This document shows, one piece after another, positions 1 through 7,680 of a stretch of DNA of 26,587 nt. The stretch covers positions 1 through 26,587 of the forward strand of contig JAZOPS010000008.1 in NCBI GenBank assembly GCA_045655645.1, read 5' to 3'. Each line of letters opens with the position of its first letter. Positions within the stretch are counted from its first letter, which is position 1. This DNA comes from Fimenecus sp045655645 (GTDB lineage: Bacteria > Bacillota > Clostridia > Oscillospirales > Acutalibacteraceae). The notes under the pieces were generated by a model. It did not search any database. It was not told where the DNA came from and was given only the letters and a program-made list of their open reading frames with translations. The translations under genes and the position numbers were made by a program.

Positions 1-1332
1 TACTGCACCTGCTGCAGCTGCTGTTGTTTCAGAAGCCATGATTGAACCAACGAATACACCGTGATTCCAGTCTCTTGACTGATATACGAGTGGAGCAAGT
101 TTTGCACGACGGCCACCGAATACGAAAGCAGAGATTGGAACACCTGCTGGGTTTTCGAATTCAGAGCTGATGCATGGGCAGTTTACAGCTGGAGCTGTGA
201 AACGGCTGTTTGGATGAGCAAGGTTTTTGCCTTCTGCTTTCCATTCAACACCATTTGTTTCAATACCTGTCCATTCAACTGCATTTACAGGTGGGTTCTT
301 GTCAAGACCTTCCCACCAAACTGTATTGTCATCAAGGTTACGAGCAACGTTTGTGAAAATTGTGCCCTTCTTTGTTGATGCAAGAGCATTTGGGTTTGAC
401 TTAACGTTTGTACCAGGAGCAACACCGAAGAAGCCGTTTTCTGGGTTGATAGCATAAAGTCTGCCGTCTGCGCCTTTTCTAATCCAAGAAATATCGTCAC
501 CTACACACCATACTTTATAGCCCTTTGCCTGATATCCTTCTGGTGGAATAAGCATAGCAAGGTTTGTTTTACCACATGCTGATGGGAAAGCAGCACAGAT
601 GTACTTAACTTCGCCCTGTGGATTTTCGATACCAAGAATGAGCATGTGTTCAGCCTGCCAACCTTCGTTTTTACCCTGATATGAAGCAATACGAAGAGCA
701 AAGCATTTTTTACCGAGGAGAACGTTTCCGCCGTAACCTGAGTTAACTGAAATGATTGTGTTATCTTCTGGGAACTGGCAAATCCATCTCTTTTCAGCGT
801 CGATGTCGCAACGGCAGTGGAGACCACGAACCCAGTCATTGCTTTCATCGCCGAAAGCGTCCATAACTGCTTTGCCAACACGAGTCATAATTACCATGTT
901 AAGAACAACATAGATTGAGTCTGTAAGTTCGATACCAACTTTTGCAAGTGGTGAACCAACAGGGCCCATTGAATAAGGGATAACATACATTGTTCTACCC
1001 TTGTAGCTATCTTTTGCAATATCATAAAGCATAGCGTATGCTTTTTCTGGGTCCATCCAGTGGTTTGTTGGACCTGCATCTTCTTCATTCTTTGAGCAGA
1101 TAAGAGTTCTGTCTTCAACACGAGCAACGTCGTTAACTGCTGTCTTGTGATAGTAGCAGTCAGGAAGAAGTTCTTCATTGAGTTTTACAAGTTCGCCTGA
1201 TGCACAAGCTTCTGCACGAAGAGCCTCGATTTGTTCTTCGCTACCGTCAATCCAAACAATATTGTCAGGCTTAACGAGCTCAACTTGTTTGTCAATCCAT
1301 TCAAGGATTGTCTTGTTCTTTGTAAGTGCCAT
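1..1332 (-). CDS. pckG: Phosphoenolpyruvate carboxykinase (GTP), 5' part (444 codons), truncated by the window edge
   Basis: This is the GTP-dependent enzyme that interconverts oxaloacetate and phosphoenolpyruvate in the cytosol; anaerobes often run it in the carboxylating direction. The reading frame is open from the ATG at 1332 to base 1, giving 444 residues of a family that usually has about 600, so roughly the last quarter lies outside. Near residues 245-257 it carries the family's P-loop with the reactive cysteine, FPSACGKTN, followed by CVGDDISW for metal binding. Near the cut end are FGGRRAKLAPLV and SETTAAAAG. The N-terminal part has NHWMDP and IPYSMGPVGSP, typical of the GTP class and absent from the ATP class. 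An AAGGAG-type ribosome site sits just upstream of the ATG. A separate promoter is visible upstream, so it need not depend on the tsaD operon behind it. Confidence 0.95.
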   Translation of the reverse strand, partial: MALTKNKTILEWIDKQVELVKPDNIVWIDGSEEQIEALRAEACASGELVKLNEELLPDCYYHKTAVNDVARVEDRTLICSKNEEDAGPTNHWMDPEKAYAMLYDIAKDSYKGRTMYVIPYSMGPVGSPLAKVGIELTDSIYVVLNMVIMTRVGKAVMDAFGDESNDWVRGLHCRCDIDAEKRWICQFPEDNTIISVNSGYGGNVLLGKKCFALRIASYQGKNEGWQAEHMLILGIENPQGEVKYICAAFPSACGKTNLAMLIPPEGYQAKGYKVWCVGDDISWIRKGADGRLYAINPENGFFGVAPGTNVKSNPNALASTKKGTIFTNVARNLDDNTVWWEGLDKNPPVNAVEWTGIETNGVEWKAEGKNLAHPNSRFTAPAVNCPCISSEFENPAGVPISAFVFGGRRAKLAPLVYQSRDWNHGVFVGSIMASETTAAAAGAV

Positions 1333-1371
1333 AATTCCTTACTCCTTTATTAAAATTTCTTTTCGAAAAAA

Positions 1372-1401
1372 ATACCAAACTTCCCAATTTAATTTTGGTA
1401 T
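1372..1401. repeat. Inverted repeat in the pckG leader
   Basis: ATACCAAA (1372-1379) and TTTGGTAT (1394-1401) are perfect inverted copies separated by 14 bases. They lie just downstream of the pckG -10 box, so they would fall at or right after the transcription start. This position suits a repressor operator or a small 5'-leader hairpin. The function is inferred only from position. Confidence 0.45.
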
Positions 1402-1405
1402 ATTT

Positions 1406-1434
1406 ATTATATCTTAAACTGGAAAATTATTCAA
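1406..1434 (-). promoter_or_regulatory. Predicted sigma-A promoter of pckG
   Basis: Read on the minus strand, a TTGAAT -35 box (1429-1434) and a perfect TATAAT -10 box (1406-1411) are separated by exactly 17 bases. The start codon follows about 70 bases downstream. A second inverted repeat, GGTAAA/TTTACC at 1437-1466, lies immediately upstream of the -35 box. Confidence 0.7.
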
Positions 1435-1494
1435 TAGGTAAAATGTTAATAATTTGTCAATTTACCATATAGTTTTTATATATTTATACAGTTT

Positions 1495-2514
1495 TTATTC
1501 TTCATAAGCCGAAGAAATGTCTGCAGTAGCTTTTCCGTTAAGCGCCATTGTAGCTTTTTGACCCTTTAAGAATTCAAAGTAACCTTGTGAGCCAACCATT
1601 GCGGCATTATCACCACAGAGAGATAAATCAGGCAAATAAAGTGTCCATCCCTTTTCTTTTGCAAGTGCTTCCATACGGCTACGAAGAACCGAGTTTGCAG
1701 AAACACCACCTGCTAAAACTAATGTTTTTTCATTATGCATTTCCATTGCTTTTTCTGTGTTTTCGCAAAGACAATTTGCAACTGCGTTGATAAATGAAGC
1801 TCCCACATCAGCAGGACTCACATCTTCACCCTTTTGCTCTGCATTGTGAACAAGATTGATTACATTTGTTTTAAGTCCTGAAAAACTGAAATCCAAAGGA
1901 CTGCCATCAACTCTCGGTTTTGGGAATTTATATTTTGTATTATCCCCATCTTTTGAAATTTTATCCAAGTTCACACCACCAGGATATGGAAGACCCAATG
2001 TGCGAGCGGCTTTATCCATCGCCTCACCTGCTGCATCATCACGAGTACGACCAACAACTTCAAAATCAGTATAATCGTTTACTTTACAAAGCAATGTGTT
2101 GCCACCTGACACCACAAGGCACATAAAAGGTGGTTTTAAATCTTTATGGGTGATATAGTTTGCTGCGATATGTGAACGAAGATGATGCACAGGCACTAAT
2201 GGTTTGCCACTTGCTAATGCTAACCCTTTTGCATAGTTAACACCAACGAGCAAAGCGCCAATAAGACCGGGTGCATAAGTAACACCTATAGCATCAATAT
2301 CGTCCAAAGAACATTTTGCATCTGTGAGTGCCTTTTGGACAACCCAAGAGATATTCTCGGTATGTAATCTTGATGCAACTTCAGGCACAACGCCACCAAA
2401 TATCTTATGTTTTTCAATTTGAGTTGATACTACATTTGACAAAACAACTCTGCCGTCTTCAACAACGGCTGCTGCAGTTTCGTCGCATGAGCTTTCAATT
2501 GCTAAAATTTTCAT
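1495..2514 (-). CDS. tsaD: tRNA N6-adenosine threonylcarbamoyltransferase TsaD
   Basis: TsaD transfers the threonylcarbamoyl group from TC-AMP to A37 of tRNAs reading ANN codons, working with TsaB and TsaE. The 339 residues match the normal length. The N-terminal ASKHA nucleotide-binding start MKILAIESSCDET is followed by metal ligands His111 and His115 in HHLRSH, then VSGGNT near 136-140, LAGGVSANS near 268-275 and the metal-ligand Asp302 in CGDNAAM. It is the last gene of the polA - phosphatase/RimI - tsaD operon: its ATG follows the previous stop after two bases, with GAGGAA as ribosome site. TsaB and TsaE are not in the window and must be encoded elsewhere. I see no clear terminator between this gene and pckG. 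Confidence 0.97.
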   Translation of the reverse strand: MKILAIESSCDETAAAVVEDGRVVLSNVVSTQIEKHKIFGGVVPEVASRLHTENISWVVQKALTDAKCSLDDIDAIGVTYAPGLIGALLVGVNYAKGLALASGKPLVPVHHLRSHIAANYITHKDLKPPFMCLVVSGGNTLLCKVNDYTDFEVVGRTRDDAAGEAMDKAARTLGLPYPGGVNLDKISKDGDNTKYKFPKPRVDGSPLDFSFSGLKTNVINLVHNAEQKGEDVSPADVGASFINAVANCLCENTEKAMEMHNEKTLVLAGGVSANSVLRSRMEALAKEKGWTLYLPDLSLCGDNAAMVGSQGYFEFLKGQKATMALNGKATADISSAYEE

Positions 2515-2516
2515 AG

Positions 2517-3377
2517 TTATTCCTCTAAATAGTAAGTATATATTAAAGCGTCTTCCGTTGGTTTTGAGTAAAAATTCTTTCTCTCACCGATTTTTTTAAA
2601 TCCACATTTTTCATAGAGTGCAATTGCATTTTTGTTGGATTTTCTCACTTCAAGAGTTACAAAAAGTGCATCCTCAAATTGGCTTTGTGTAATTAAGTGA
2701 TTAACTAATCTCTTGCCATAACCTTTGCCACGAGCGTTAGAGTTTACGGCTACATTTGTGATATAAACCTCACCACAAATATTATTAGCGCCGATATAGC
2801 CTTGCACTCTGCCGTCATATTCAATCACATAAAACCTTGCAGTTTCATTTGTGAGCTCATCTTTTAAAGATTCTTCACTCCAAGGCTCTGCAAAACATTC
2901 TTTTTCAAGTTCTGCGATAAACGAAATATGCTCTTCACCCATCTGACAGATTGTTGCAATCTCATTGATTTTTTCAAGGATTTGTGGTAATGACTTTTCA
3001 ATCTGTTTTGCACATTCTTCATATTTTTCAATGCTCTGACCATAGGGGTCGGGCACATTCAAGGTCATAATCTTTGACGAGTCGCAATATTTTGAAATTA
3101 CAGCACTGTGACTCTCAGTCATACACACAAACAAGTCTGTTTCGACTATGTGTTGTGGATTGAGTTTTCGAGCTCGGTGTAGAGATATATTTATTCCCCT
3201 ATTCATCGCCACAAGAGCAGAATTCACGCTGATTTCGTCACCGGGGAATACAGAAACCCCTGCACTACCAACTTCAATGTCTATTATGTTTTTGTCAGCA
3301 AGATATTTTTTAAAAAGTCCTTCTGCCAAGGGACTTCTGCAAGTGTTACCACTGCATATAAACATTATTTTTTTCAT
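2517..3377 (-). CDS. Fusion protein: low-molecular-weight (arginine-type) phosphatase plus RimI-like N-acetyltransferase
   Basis: One 286-residue frame holds two enzymes. Residues 1 to about 142 are a low-molecular-weight phosphatase: P-loop Cys8-SGNTC-Arg14-Ser15 and general acid Asp110 in VPDPYG. Thr12 sits where B. subtilis YwlE has Thr11, the residue known to favour phospho-arginine, so an arginine phosphatase is a reasonable inference. Residues about 146-286 are a GNAT acetyltransferase of the RimI type: PWS at 165-167, acetyl-CoA loop R216-GKGYG, Tyr255 in YEKCGF, and the RimI-typical NFYSKPTEDAL. RimI acetylates the N-terminus of ribosomal protein S18. No stop, frameshift or internal ribosome site is evident at the junction. 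It starts two bases after the polA stop and ends two bases before tsaD. RimI genes commonly neighbour tsaD; the fused phosphatase is the odd part. Confidence 0.88.
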   Translation of the reverse strand: MKKIMFICSGNTCRSPLAEGLFKKYLADKNIIDIEVGSAGVSVFPGDEISVNSALVAMNRGINISLHRARKLNPQHIVETDLFVCMTESHSAVISKYCDSSKIMTLNVPDPYGQSIEKYEECAKQIEKSLPQILEKINEIATICQMGEEHISFIAELEKECFAEPWSEESLKDELTNETARFYVIEYDGRVQGYIGANNICGEVYITNVAVNSNARGKGYGKRLVNHLITQSQFEDALFVTLEVRKSNKNAIALYEKCGFKKIGERKNFYSKPTEDALIYTYYLEE

Positions 3378-3379
3378 AG

Positions 3380-5965
3380 TTATCCCTTAGCCTGATACCA
3401 AGTTTTGCCTGTGTTAACATCGGCACGAAGACGCACTTTCATCTGGCAAGCATTTTCCATTTCTTCAGAGAGAATTTTTGCTGCTTTTTCTATTTCGTTT
3501 TCAGGTGCTTCAACAATCAATTCGTCGTGGACTTGAAGAATAAGTTTTGCTTGCATATTCTCGGCTTTAAGTCTGTTATAAACTTTAACCATTGCGATTT
3601 TGATAATATCAGCTGCTGTACCTTGAATTGGCATATTTCTTGCCACTCTTTCACCAAATGCACGAAGCATTCCGTTTGATGAAGAAAGTTCAGGAAGATA
3701 TCTTCTTCTCTCCCAAAGAGTTGAAACATAACCTTTTTCTTTTGCATCTGCCACAACAGTTTCCATATATTTATCAACGCCTGAATAAAGGCGAAGATAG
3801 CCTTTGATATATTCGTCAGCTTCTTTTCTTGTTACGCCGATATCCTTTGCAAGTGAAAAAGCGCCGATACCATAAACAATACCGAAATTAACGGCTTTTG
3901 CACGGCTACGCATCAAAGGTGTTACCATTTCAATTGGCATATTGAAAACTTGTGATGCTGTAACTGTGTGAATATCTGTTTCATCATTGAATGCTTTGAG
4001 CATTTCTTCATCGTCTGCAATGTGTGCGAGCACACGAAGTTCAATCTGTGAATAGTCGGCATCAGCTAAAAGACAACCGTCTTTTGCAACGAAAAACTTT
4101 CTCATTTCGCGACCAATTTCTTTTCTCACAGGAATATTTTGAAGATTTGGTTCAGTTGATGAAATTCGACCTGTTCGGGTTTCTGTCTGAATAAACGAAG
4201 AATGAATTCTGCCGTCTTCACCTATTACTTTGAGAAGTCCTTCGCAATAAGTTGAATAGAGCTTTGAAAGAGTTCTGAACCAAAGAATTTTCTCGATTAT
4301 TGGATTCTCATTCTGCAAACTTTCAAGCACATCTGCATTGGTTGAATATCCGCTCTTGGTCTTTTTCTTTGCAGGGAGTCCCATTTTTTCAAAGAGAATT
4401 ACACCCAACTGTTTTGGCGAGTTGATATTAAACTCTTCACCCGCTAAATCATAGATTTCTTGCTGAATTGTTTTAAGCTCTGCACTTATTTTCTGTGTAA
4501 ATTCTGCAATACCCTTACGGTCAACCATAAAGCCTAAATGCTCCATAGAAGCCAAAACTTCTGCAAGTGGCATTTCAACATTATAGAGCAAATATTCTTG
4601 ATTATTGCTTTCAATTTGTGTTTTAAGCACCAATGAAACAGATTTTATTACTGCACAATCTTGTGCAAGAGTCAATTCACTATTTACCTTTGGGATTGGC
4701 GCTTTGTATTCTTCGCAAAGTCGCAATGGACTATATCCATTTGCTGATGGATTGAGAATATACCCCGCCAAAGATGTGTCAAGAGCCATTCCTTTAATCT
4801 CAATTTTGTTAAGGAATGCAAATCTGTATAAAAGTTTTGAATTGTCGGTATACTTTTTGATTTCTTCGTCTTCTAAAATAGCCTTTACAAAATCAAAATA
4901 GCCTAAATGCATTGGTTCAAGGTGATAAACGGTGCTATCACACAAGAAACAAAATTGTGGGTTATCCAAATCTTTATAATCAACTGTTAAATATGCACAC
5001 TTTTCTGCTTTGATTTTGTTTAAAAGGTCGTCCGTCGAAAAGTCTGCAGAAAAGCCTAATTCTTTCACTTTTTCGTCTTTCTTCTCGACCACAGTTGGTG
5101 CAGAAAAGTCGAGTTTTTCAATGATTTTGAACATTTCAAGGTCGGCAAGCATTGCTCTTGCCTTTTCTTCGTCTGCAGAAGATGGCACAAAATCAGCGAG
5201 TGCACAACCGATTGGCGCATTATCAATAATCCTGCCGAGAGTGTAGCTCAAAAATGCTTTTTCTTTATCTGTAACAAGTTTGTTTTTAAGATTTTCTTTG
5301 ATTTCGAGAGTATCGATATTATCATAAATATTTTGAATTGAGCCGAACTTCTGAATTAAATCTCCCGCTGTTTTCTGGCCAACACCAGCAACACCAGGAA
5401 TACAGTCAGATGTATCCCCTTGAAGTGCTTTTATGTCAATCATCTGTAATGGCTCAACACCATATTCTTCTAAAAGTCTTTTTGGAGTATAAATTTCAGT
5501 TGTTGTTTTGCCCATTTTTGTATGTGGCAACAAAACAGTAACATTATCACGGATAAGTTGGAATGAGTCACGGTCACCTGTTGCGATAAAGCACTCGTCA
5601 CCATCTTTACACAATCCTGCAACTGTGCCTAAAATATCGTCTGCTTCATAGCCCTCAAGAGTTACGATTTTATAACCCAAAGTTGTTAAAAGTTCTTTAA
5701 GTACAGGTAACTGCTGTGCGAGTTCTGGTGGCATACCATGACGATTAGCCTTATATCCATCATACATTTTGTGACGAAATGTTGGCGCTTTAAGGTCAAA
5801 GGCGATGGCCACGCCATCGGGATTTACCTCATCACGAAGTTTCATTAAAATAGTCATAAAGCCGTAAATGCCATTGGTAAATCTGCCATCTTTGGTTGAC
5901 AAAGCACGAATACCATAAAAGGCTCTGTTTAAAATACTGTTACCGTCTATTGCTAAAATTTTCAT
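3380..5965 (-). CDS. polA: DNA polymerase I, with an inactivated proofreading domain
   Basis: Pol I removes RNA primers and fills gaps in replication and repair. The 861 residues hold an N-terminal 5'-3' nuclease: Asp7, Asp57 in AFDLKAP, Asp109/Asp110 in EGYEADD, and TGDRDS at 129-134. A helix-hairpin-helix (GVAGVGQKTA) follows. The C-terminal polymerase has motif A (DADYSQIELR), the O-helix region (RSRAKAVNFGIVYG) and motif C (QVHDE, about 811-815). The middle 3'-5' exonuclease domain is degenerate: the expected DxE motif reads VDYKD, and the second conserved Asp region reads LLYRF. This matches the loss seen in Bacillus and Thermus enzymes. The first gene of its operon, it has a GGAG site upstream of the ATG. 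Confidence 0.97.
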   Translation of the reverse strand: MKILAIDGNSILNRAFYGIRALSTKDGRFTNGIYGFMTILMKLRDEVNPDGVAIAFDLKAPTFRHKMYDGYKANRHGMPPELAQQLPVLKELLTTLGYKIVTLEGYEADDILGTVAGLCKDGDECFIATGDRDSFQLIRDNVTVLLPHTKMGKTTTEIYTPKRLLEEYGVEPLQMIDIKALQGDTSDCIPGVAGVGQKTAGDLIQKFGSIQNIYDNIDTLEIKENLKNKLVTDKEKAFLSYTLGRIIDNAPIGCALADFVPSSADEEKARAMLADLEMFKIIEKLDFSAPTVVEKKDEKVKELGFSADFSTDDLLNKIKAEKCAYLTVDYKDLDNPQFCFLCDSTVYHLEPMHLGYFDFVKAILEDEEIKKYTDNSKLLYRFAFLNKIEIKGMALDTSLAGYILNPSANGYSPLRLCEEYKAPIPKVNSELTLAQDCAVIKSVSLVLKTQIESNNQEYLLYNVEMPLAEVLASMEHLGFMVDRKGIAEFTQKISAELKTIQQEIYDLAGEEFNINSPKQLGVILFEKMGLPAKKKTKSGYSTNADVLESLQNENPIIEKILWFRTLSKLYSTYCEGLLKVIGEDGRIHSSFIQTETRTGRISSTEPNLQNIPVRKEIGREMRKFFVAKDGCLLADADYSQIELRVLAHIADDEEMLKAFNDETDIHTVTASQVFNMPIEMVTPLMRSRAKAVNFGIVYGIGAFSLAKDIGVTRKEADEYIKGYLRLYSGVDKYMETVVADAKEKGYVSTLWERRRYLPELSSSNGMLRAFGERVARNMPIQGTAADIIKIAMVKVYNRLKAENMQAKLILQVHDELIVEAPENEIEKAAKILSEEMENACQMKVRLRADVNTGKTWYQAKG

Positions 5966-5994
5966 AACGCAACTCCAAAATCATAGTTATAGAT

Positions 5995-6003
5995 AGTATA
6001 ACA
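5995..6003 (-). promoter_or_regulatory. Possible extended -10 promoter of the polA operon
   Basis: On the minus strand, TGT directly precedes TATACT (the hexamer at 5995-6000), an extended -10 element about 30 bases upstream of the polA ATG. No good -35 box lies 17 bases further up. It is back-to-back with the trpB promoter at 6038-6066. Confidence 0.4.
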
Positions 6004-6037
6004 TATTTTAACAATAAATACCATATAAAATTTGCTA

Positions 6038-6066
6038 TTGACATTATTTGTTTGTGGTGTTAAAAT
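6038..6066 (+). promoter_or_regulatory. Predicted sigma-A promoter of the T-box/trpB unit
   Basis: A perfect TTGACA (6038-6043), exactly 17 bases, then TAAAAT (6061-6066). Transcription would start around 6073, shortly before stem I of the T-box leader. Confidence 0.8.
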
Positions 6067-6092
6067 TTTTACAACTTAATAATTAACCAACA

Positions 6093-6349
6093 AACCGATG
6101 AGAAAGAGTAGTAATTGATTTTAACTTGTTCTAAGAGAGCCGTTGATGGTGAGAATACGGTAATAAGAATTTCAATGAATGGACTTTTGAGGGCAAGTCG
6201 AAAGCGAATGTGAGTAGATACGACGGAGGGCAACCGTTATAGTGCTATGTGTATAATAGTACACAGTGAGTGCGTATCTTTGATGCGAATTTGGGTGGTA
6301 CCGCAGATTATTTTCAGTCTGTCCCATTTTTTGTGGGATGGATTTTTTT
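6093..6349 (+). promoter_or_regulatory. T-box riboswitch leader with Trp (UGG) specifier
   Basis: T-box leaders sense uncharged tRNA and let transcription continue when it is abundant. The canonical T-box motif lies at 6288-6304, with TGGGTGG and the following TACCGC. Stem I is recognisable: helix GAAAG/CTTTT, then a specifier loop with AGTA on the 5' side and GAATGGA on the 3' side, then helix ATTGA/TCAAT. The distal part has AGAGAG, a CCGT/ACGG stem and a GGTG loop. The specifier triplet is TGG at 6180-6182, the tryptophan codon, which fits the trpB gene behind it. GATACG/CGTATC encloses two smaller helices further on. The antiterminator pairs TGGG and GCAGA with TCTGT and CCCA; the competing terminator is listed separately. 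The 404-base gap between polA and trpB holds this leader and the two promoters. Confidence 0.95.
6316..6349 (+). terminator. Regulated intrinsic terminator of the T-box leader
   Basis: An 11-pair stem (6316-6326 with 6334-6344, including G-U pairs) with a seven-base loop, followed by a T run (6343-6349). Its 5' arm contains the TCTGTCCCA segment that the antiterminator needs, so the two structures exclude each other, as expected for a T-box switch. Confidence 0.88.
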
Positions 6350-6369
6350 ATTTTTAAGGAGGAACAATT

Positions 6370-7590
6370 ATGATTCTCAACAATGTTGATTTTGAAACTT
6401 ATTTCAACAATTACCCTGATAAGGATGGTTATTTTGGCAAATACGGCGGAGTTTATATTGACGATAAATTAAAGAATGCTATGGCAGAGATAACAGAGGC
6501 ATATTTCTCAATTTGTCAGTCAAGAAAATTCATTGCAGAGCTTCGCAGAATCAGAAAAGAATTTCAAGGAAGACCAACACCTGTTACACATCTTGAAAGA
6601 CTTTCAGATGCTCTTGGTGGTAAAGTTCAACTCTATGCAAAGCGTGAAGACTTGAACCATTCAGGTGCTCATAAGCTCAATCACTGTATGGGCGAAGCAC
6701 TTCTTGCAAAATATATGGGCAAGAAAAAGATTATTGCAGAAACAGGTGCAGGTCAGCACGGTGTTGCTCTTGCTACTGCTGCTGCATATTTCGGTCTTGA
6801 ATGTGATATTTATATGGGCTCTGTTGACATTAAGAAACAAGCTCCAAATGTAGCAAGAATGAAAATTCTCGGTGCAAATGTTGTTGAAGTTACTCATGGT
6901 CTTCAAACTCTTAAAGAAGCAGTTGACGCTGCATTTGATGCATATAGCAAAGAATATAAAGACTGTATTTATTGCATCGGCTCAGTTTTAGGCCCTCACC
7001 CATTCCCAATGATGGTTCGTGATTTCCAAAGCGTTGTTGGTATTGAGGCAAGAGAACAGTTTATTGAAATGACAGGTCACCTTCCAAACGCTATTGTTGC
7101 TTGTGTTGGTGGTGGTTCTAATGCAGCAGGACTTTTCGCTGGTTTCCTTAACGACCCTGTTGATATTTATGGTATCGAGCCACTTGGCCGTGGTCCAAAA
7201 ATGGGTGACCACGCAGCGAGTCTTAAATACGGTACAGAAGGAATTATGCACGGCTTTAACAGCATTATGCTTAAAGACGAAAACGGCGAGCCTGCTCCTG
7301 TTTATTCAGTTGCAAGTGGTCTTGATTATCCATCTTCAGGTCCTGAACACGCATTCTTGCAGGAACTCGGCAGAGTTAAGTACGATGTAATTGACGACGA
7401 AGAAACAATCGACGCATTCTTCAAACTTTCTCGTATGGAAGGTATTATCCCTGCTATCGAAAGTTCACACGCAGTTGCTTTCGGTATGAAACTTGCAAAG
7501 CAGATGGAACATGGTTCAATTCTTATCAACCTTTCAGGTCGTGGCGATAAAGACATGGACTATATAATTGAAAATTACGGAATTAGATAA
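6370..7590 (+). CDS. trpB: Tryptophan synthase beta chain (orphan TrpB, without TrpA)
   Basis: TrpB condenses indole with L-serine on PLP to give L-tryptophan. The 406 residues carry GYFGKYGGV at the N-terminus, GRPTPV, the PLP lysine in KREDLNHSGAHKLN, the catalytic Glu in AETGAGQHG, the phosphate-binding loop CVGGGSNAAG, GLDYPSSGPEHAFL, ESSHA, and the pyridine-contact serine in NLSGRGDKD. The second Asn of the usual HKINN is His, and the usual EAAGHG region reads EPLGRG. An AAGGAGG site precedes the ATG. It stands alone between a T-box and its own terminator, with no trpA or other trp genes beside it. It may pair with a distant TrpA, or work alone on scavenged indole; the latter is inference. 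Confidence 0.93.
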   Translation: MILNNVDFETYFNNYPDKDGYFGKYGGVYIDDKLKNAMAEITEAYFSICQSRKFIAELRRIRKEFQGRPTPVTHLERLSDALGGKVQLYAKREDLNHSGAHKLNHCMGEALLAKYMGKKKIIAETGAGQHGVALATAAAYFGLECDIYMGSVDIKKQAPNVARMKILGANVVEVTHGLQTLKEAVDAAFDAYSKEYKDCIYCIGSVLGPHPFPMMVRDFQSVVGIEAREQFIEMTGHLPNAIVACVGGGSNAAGLFAGFLNDPVDIYGIEPLGRGPKMGDHAASLKYGTEGIMHGFNSIMLKDENGEPAPVYSVASGLDYPSSGPEHAFLQELGRVKYDVIDDEETIDAFFKLSRMEGIIPAIESSHAVAFGMKLAKQMEHGSILINLSGRGDKDMDYIIENYGIR

Positions 7591-7607
7591 ATTCGCACTA
7601 ACATACC

Positions 7608-7637
7608 AACTCCCCACAATATAATGTGGGGAGTTTT
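7608..7637 (+). terminator. Intrinsic terminator of trpB
   Basis: A perfect 11-base-pair stem, AACTCCCCACA (7608-7618) with TGTGGGGAGTT (7625-7635), six-base loop, ending in TTTT. It lies 18 bases after the trpB stop. It has no T run on the opposite strand, so it serves trpB only. Confidence 0.92.
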
Positions 7638-7680
7638 GTGTTACAAATTAAAATTTGTTAACCATATTGTTAAAAACAAA

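Noticed and set aside
1455..1460. A perfect TTGACA on the minus strand upstream of pckG
   Set aside because: There is no -10-like box at 16-18 bases; the TTGAAT/TATAAT pair downstream fits much better.
2495..2514. The first 17 bases of tsaD and polA are identical
   Set aside because: Both proteins begin with the same MKILAI beta strand and the same AT-rich codons; this does not require a shared origin.
7640..7662. Near-palindrome GTTACAAATT / AATTTGTTAAC behind the trpB terminator
   Set aside because: It is all AT-rich with a bulge and has no T run on the minus strand where the oxidoreductase gene would need a terminator.
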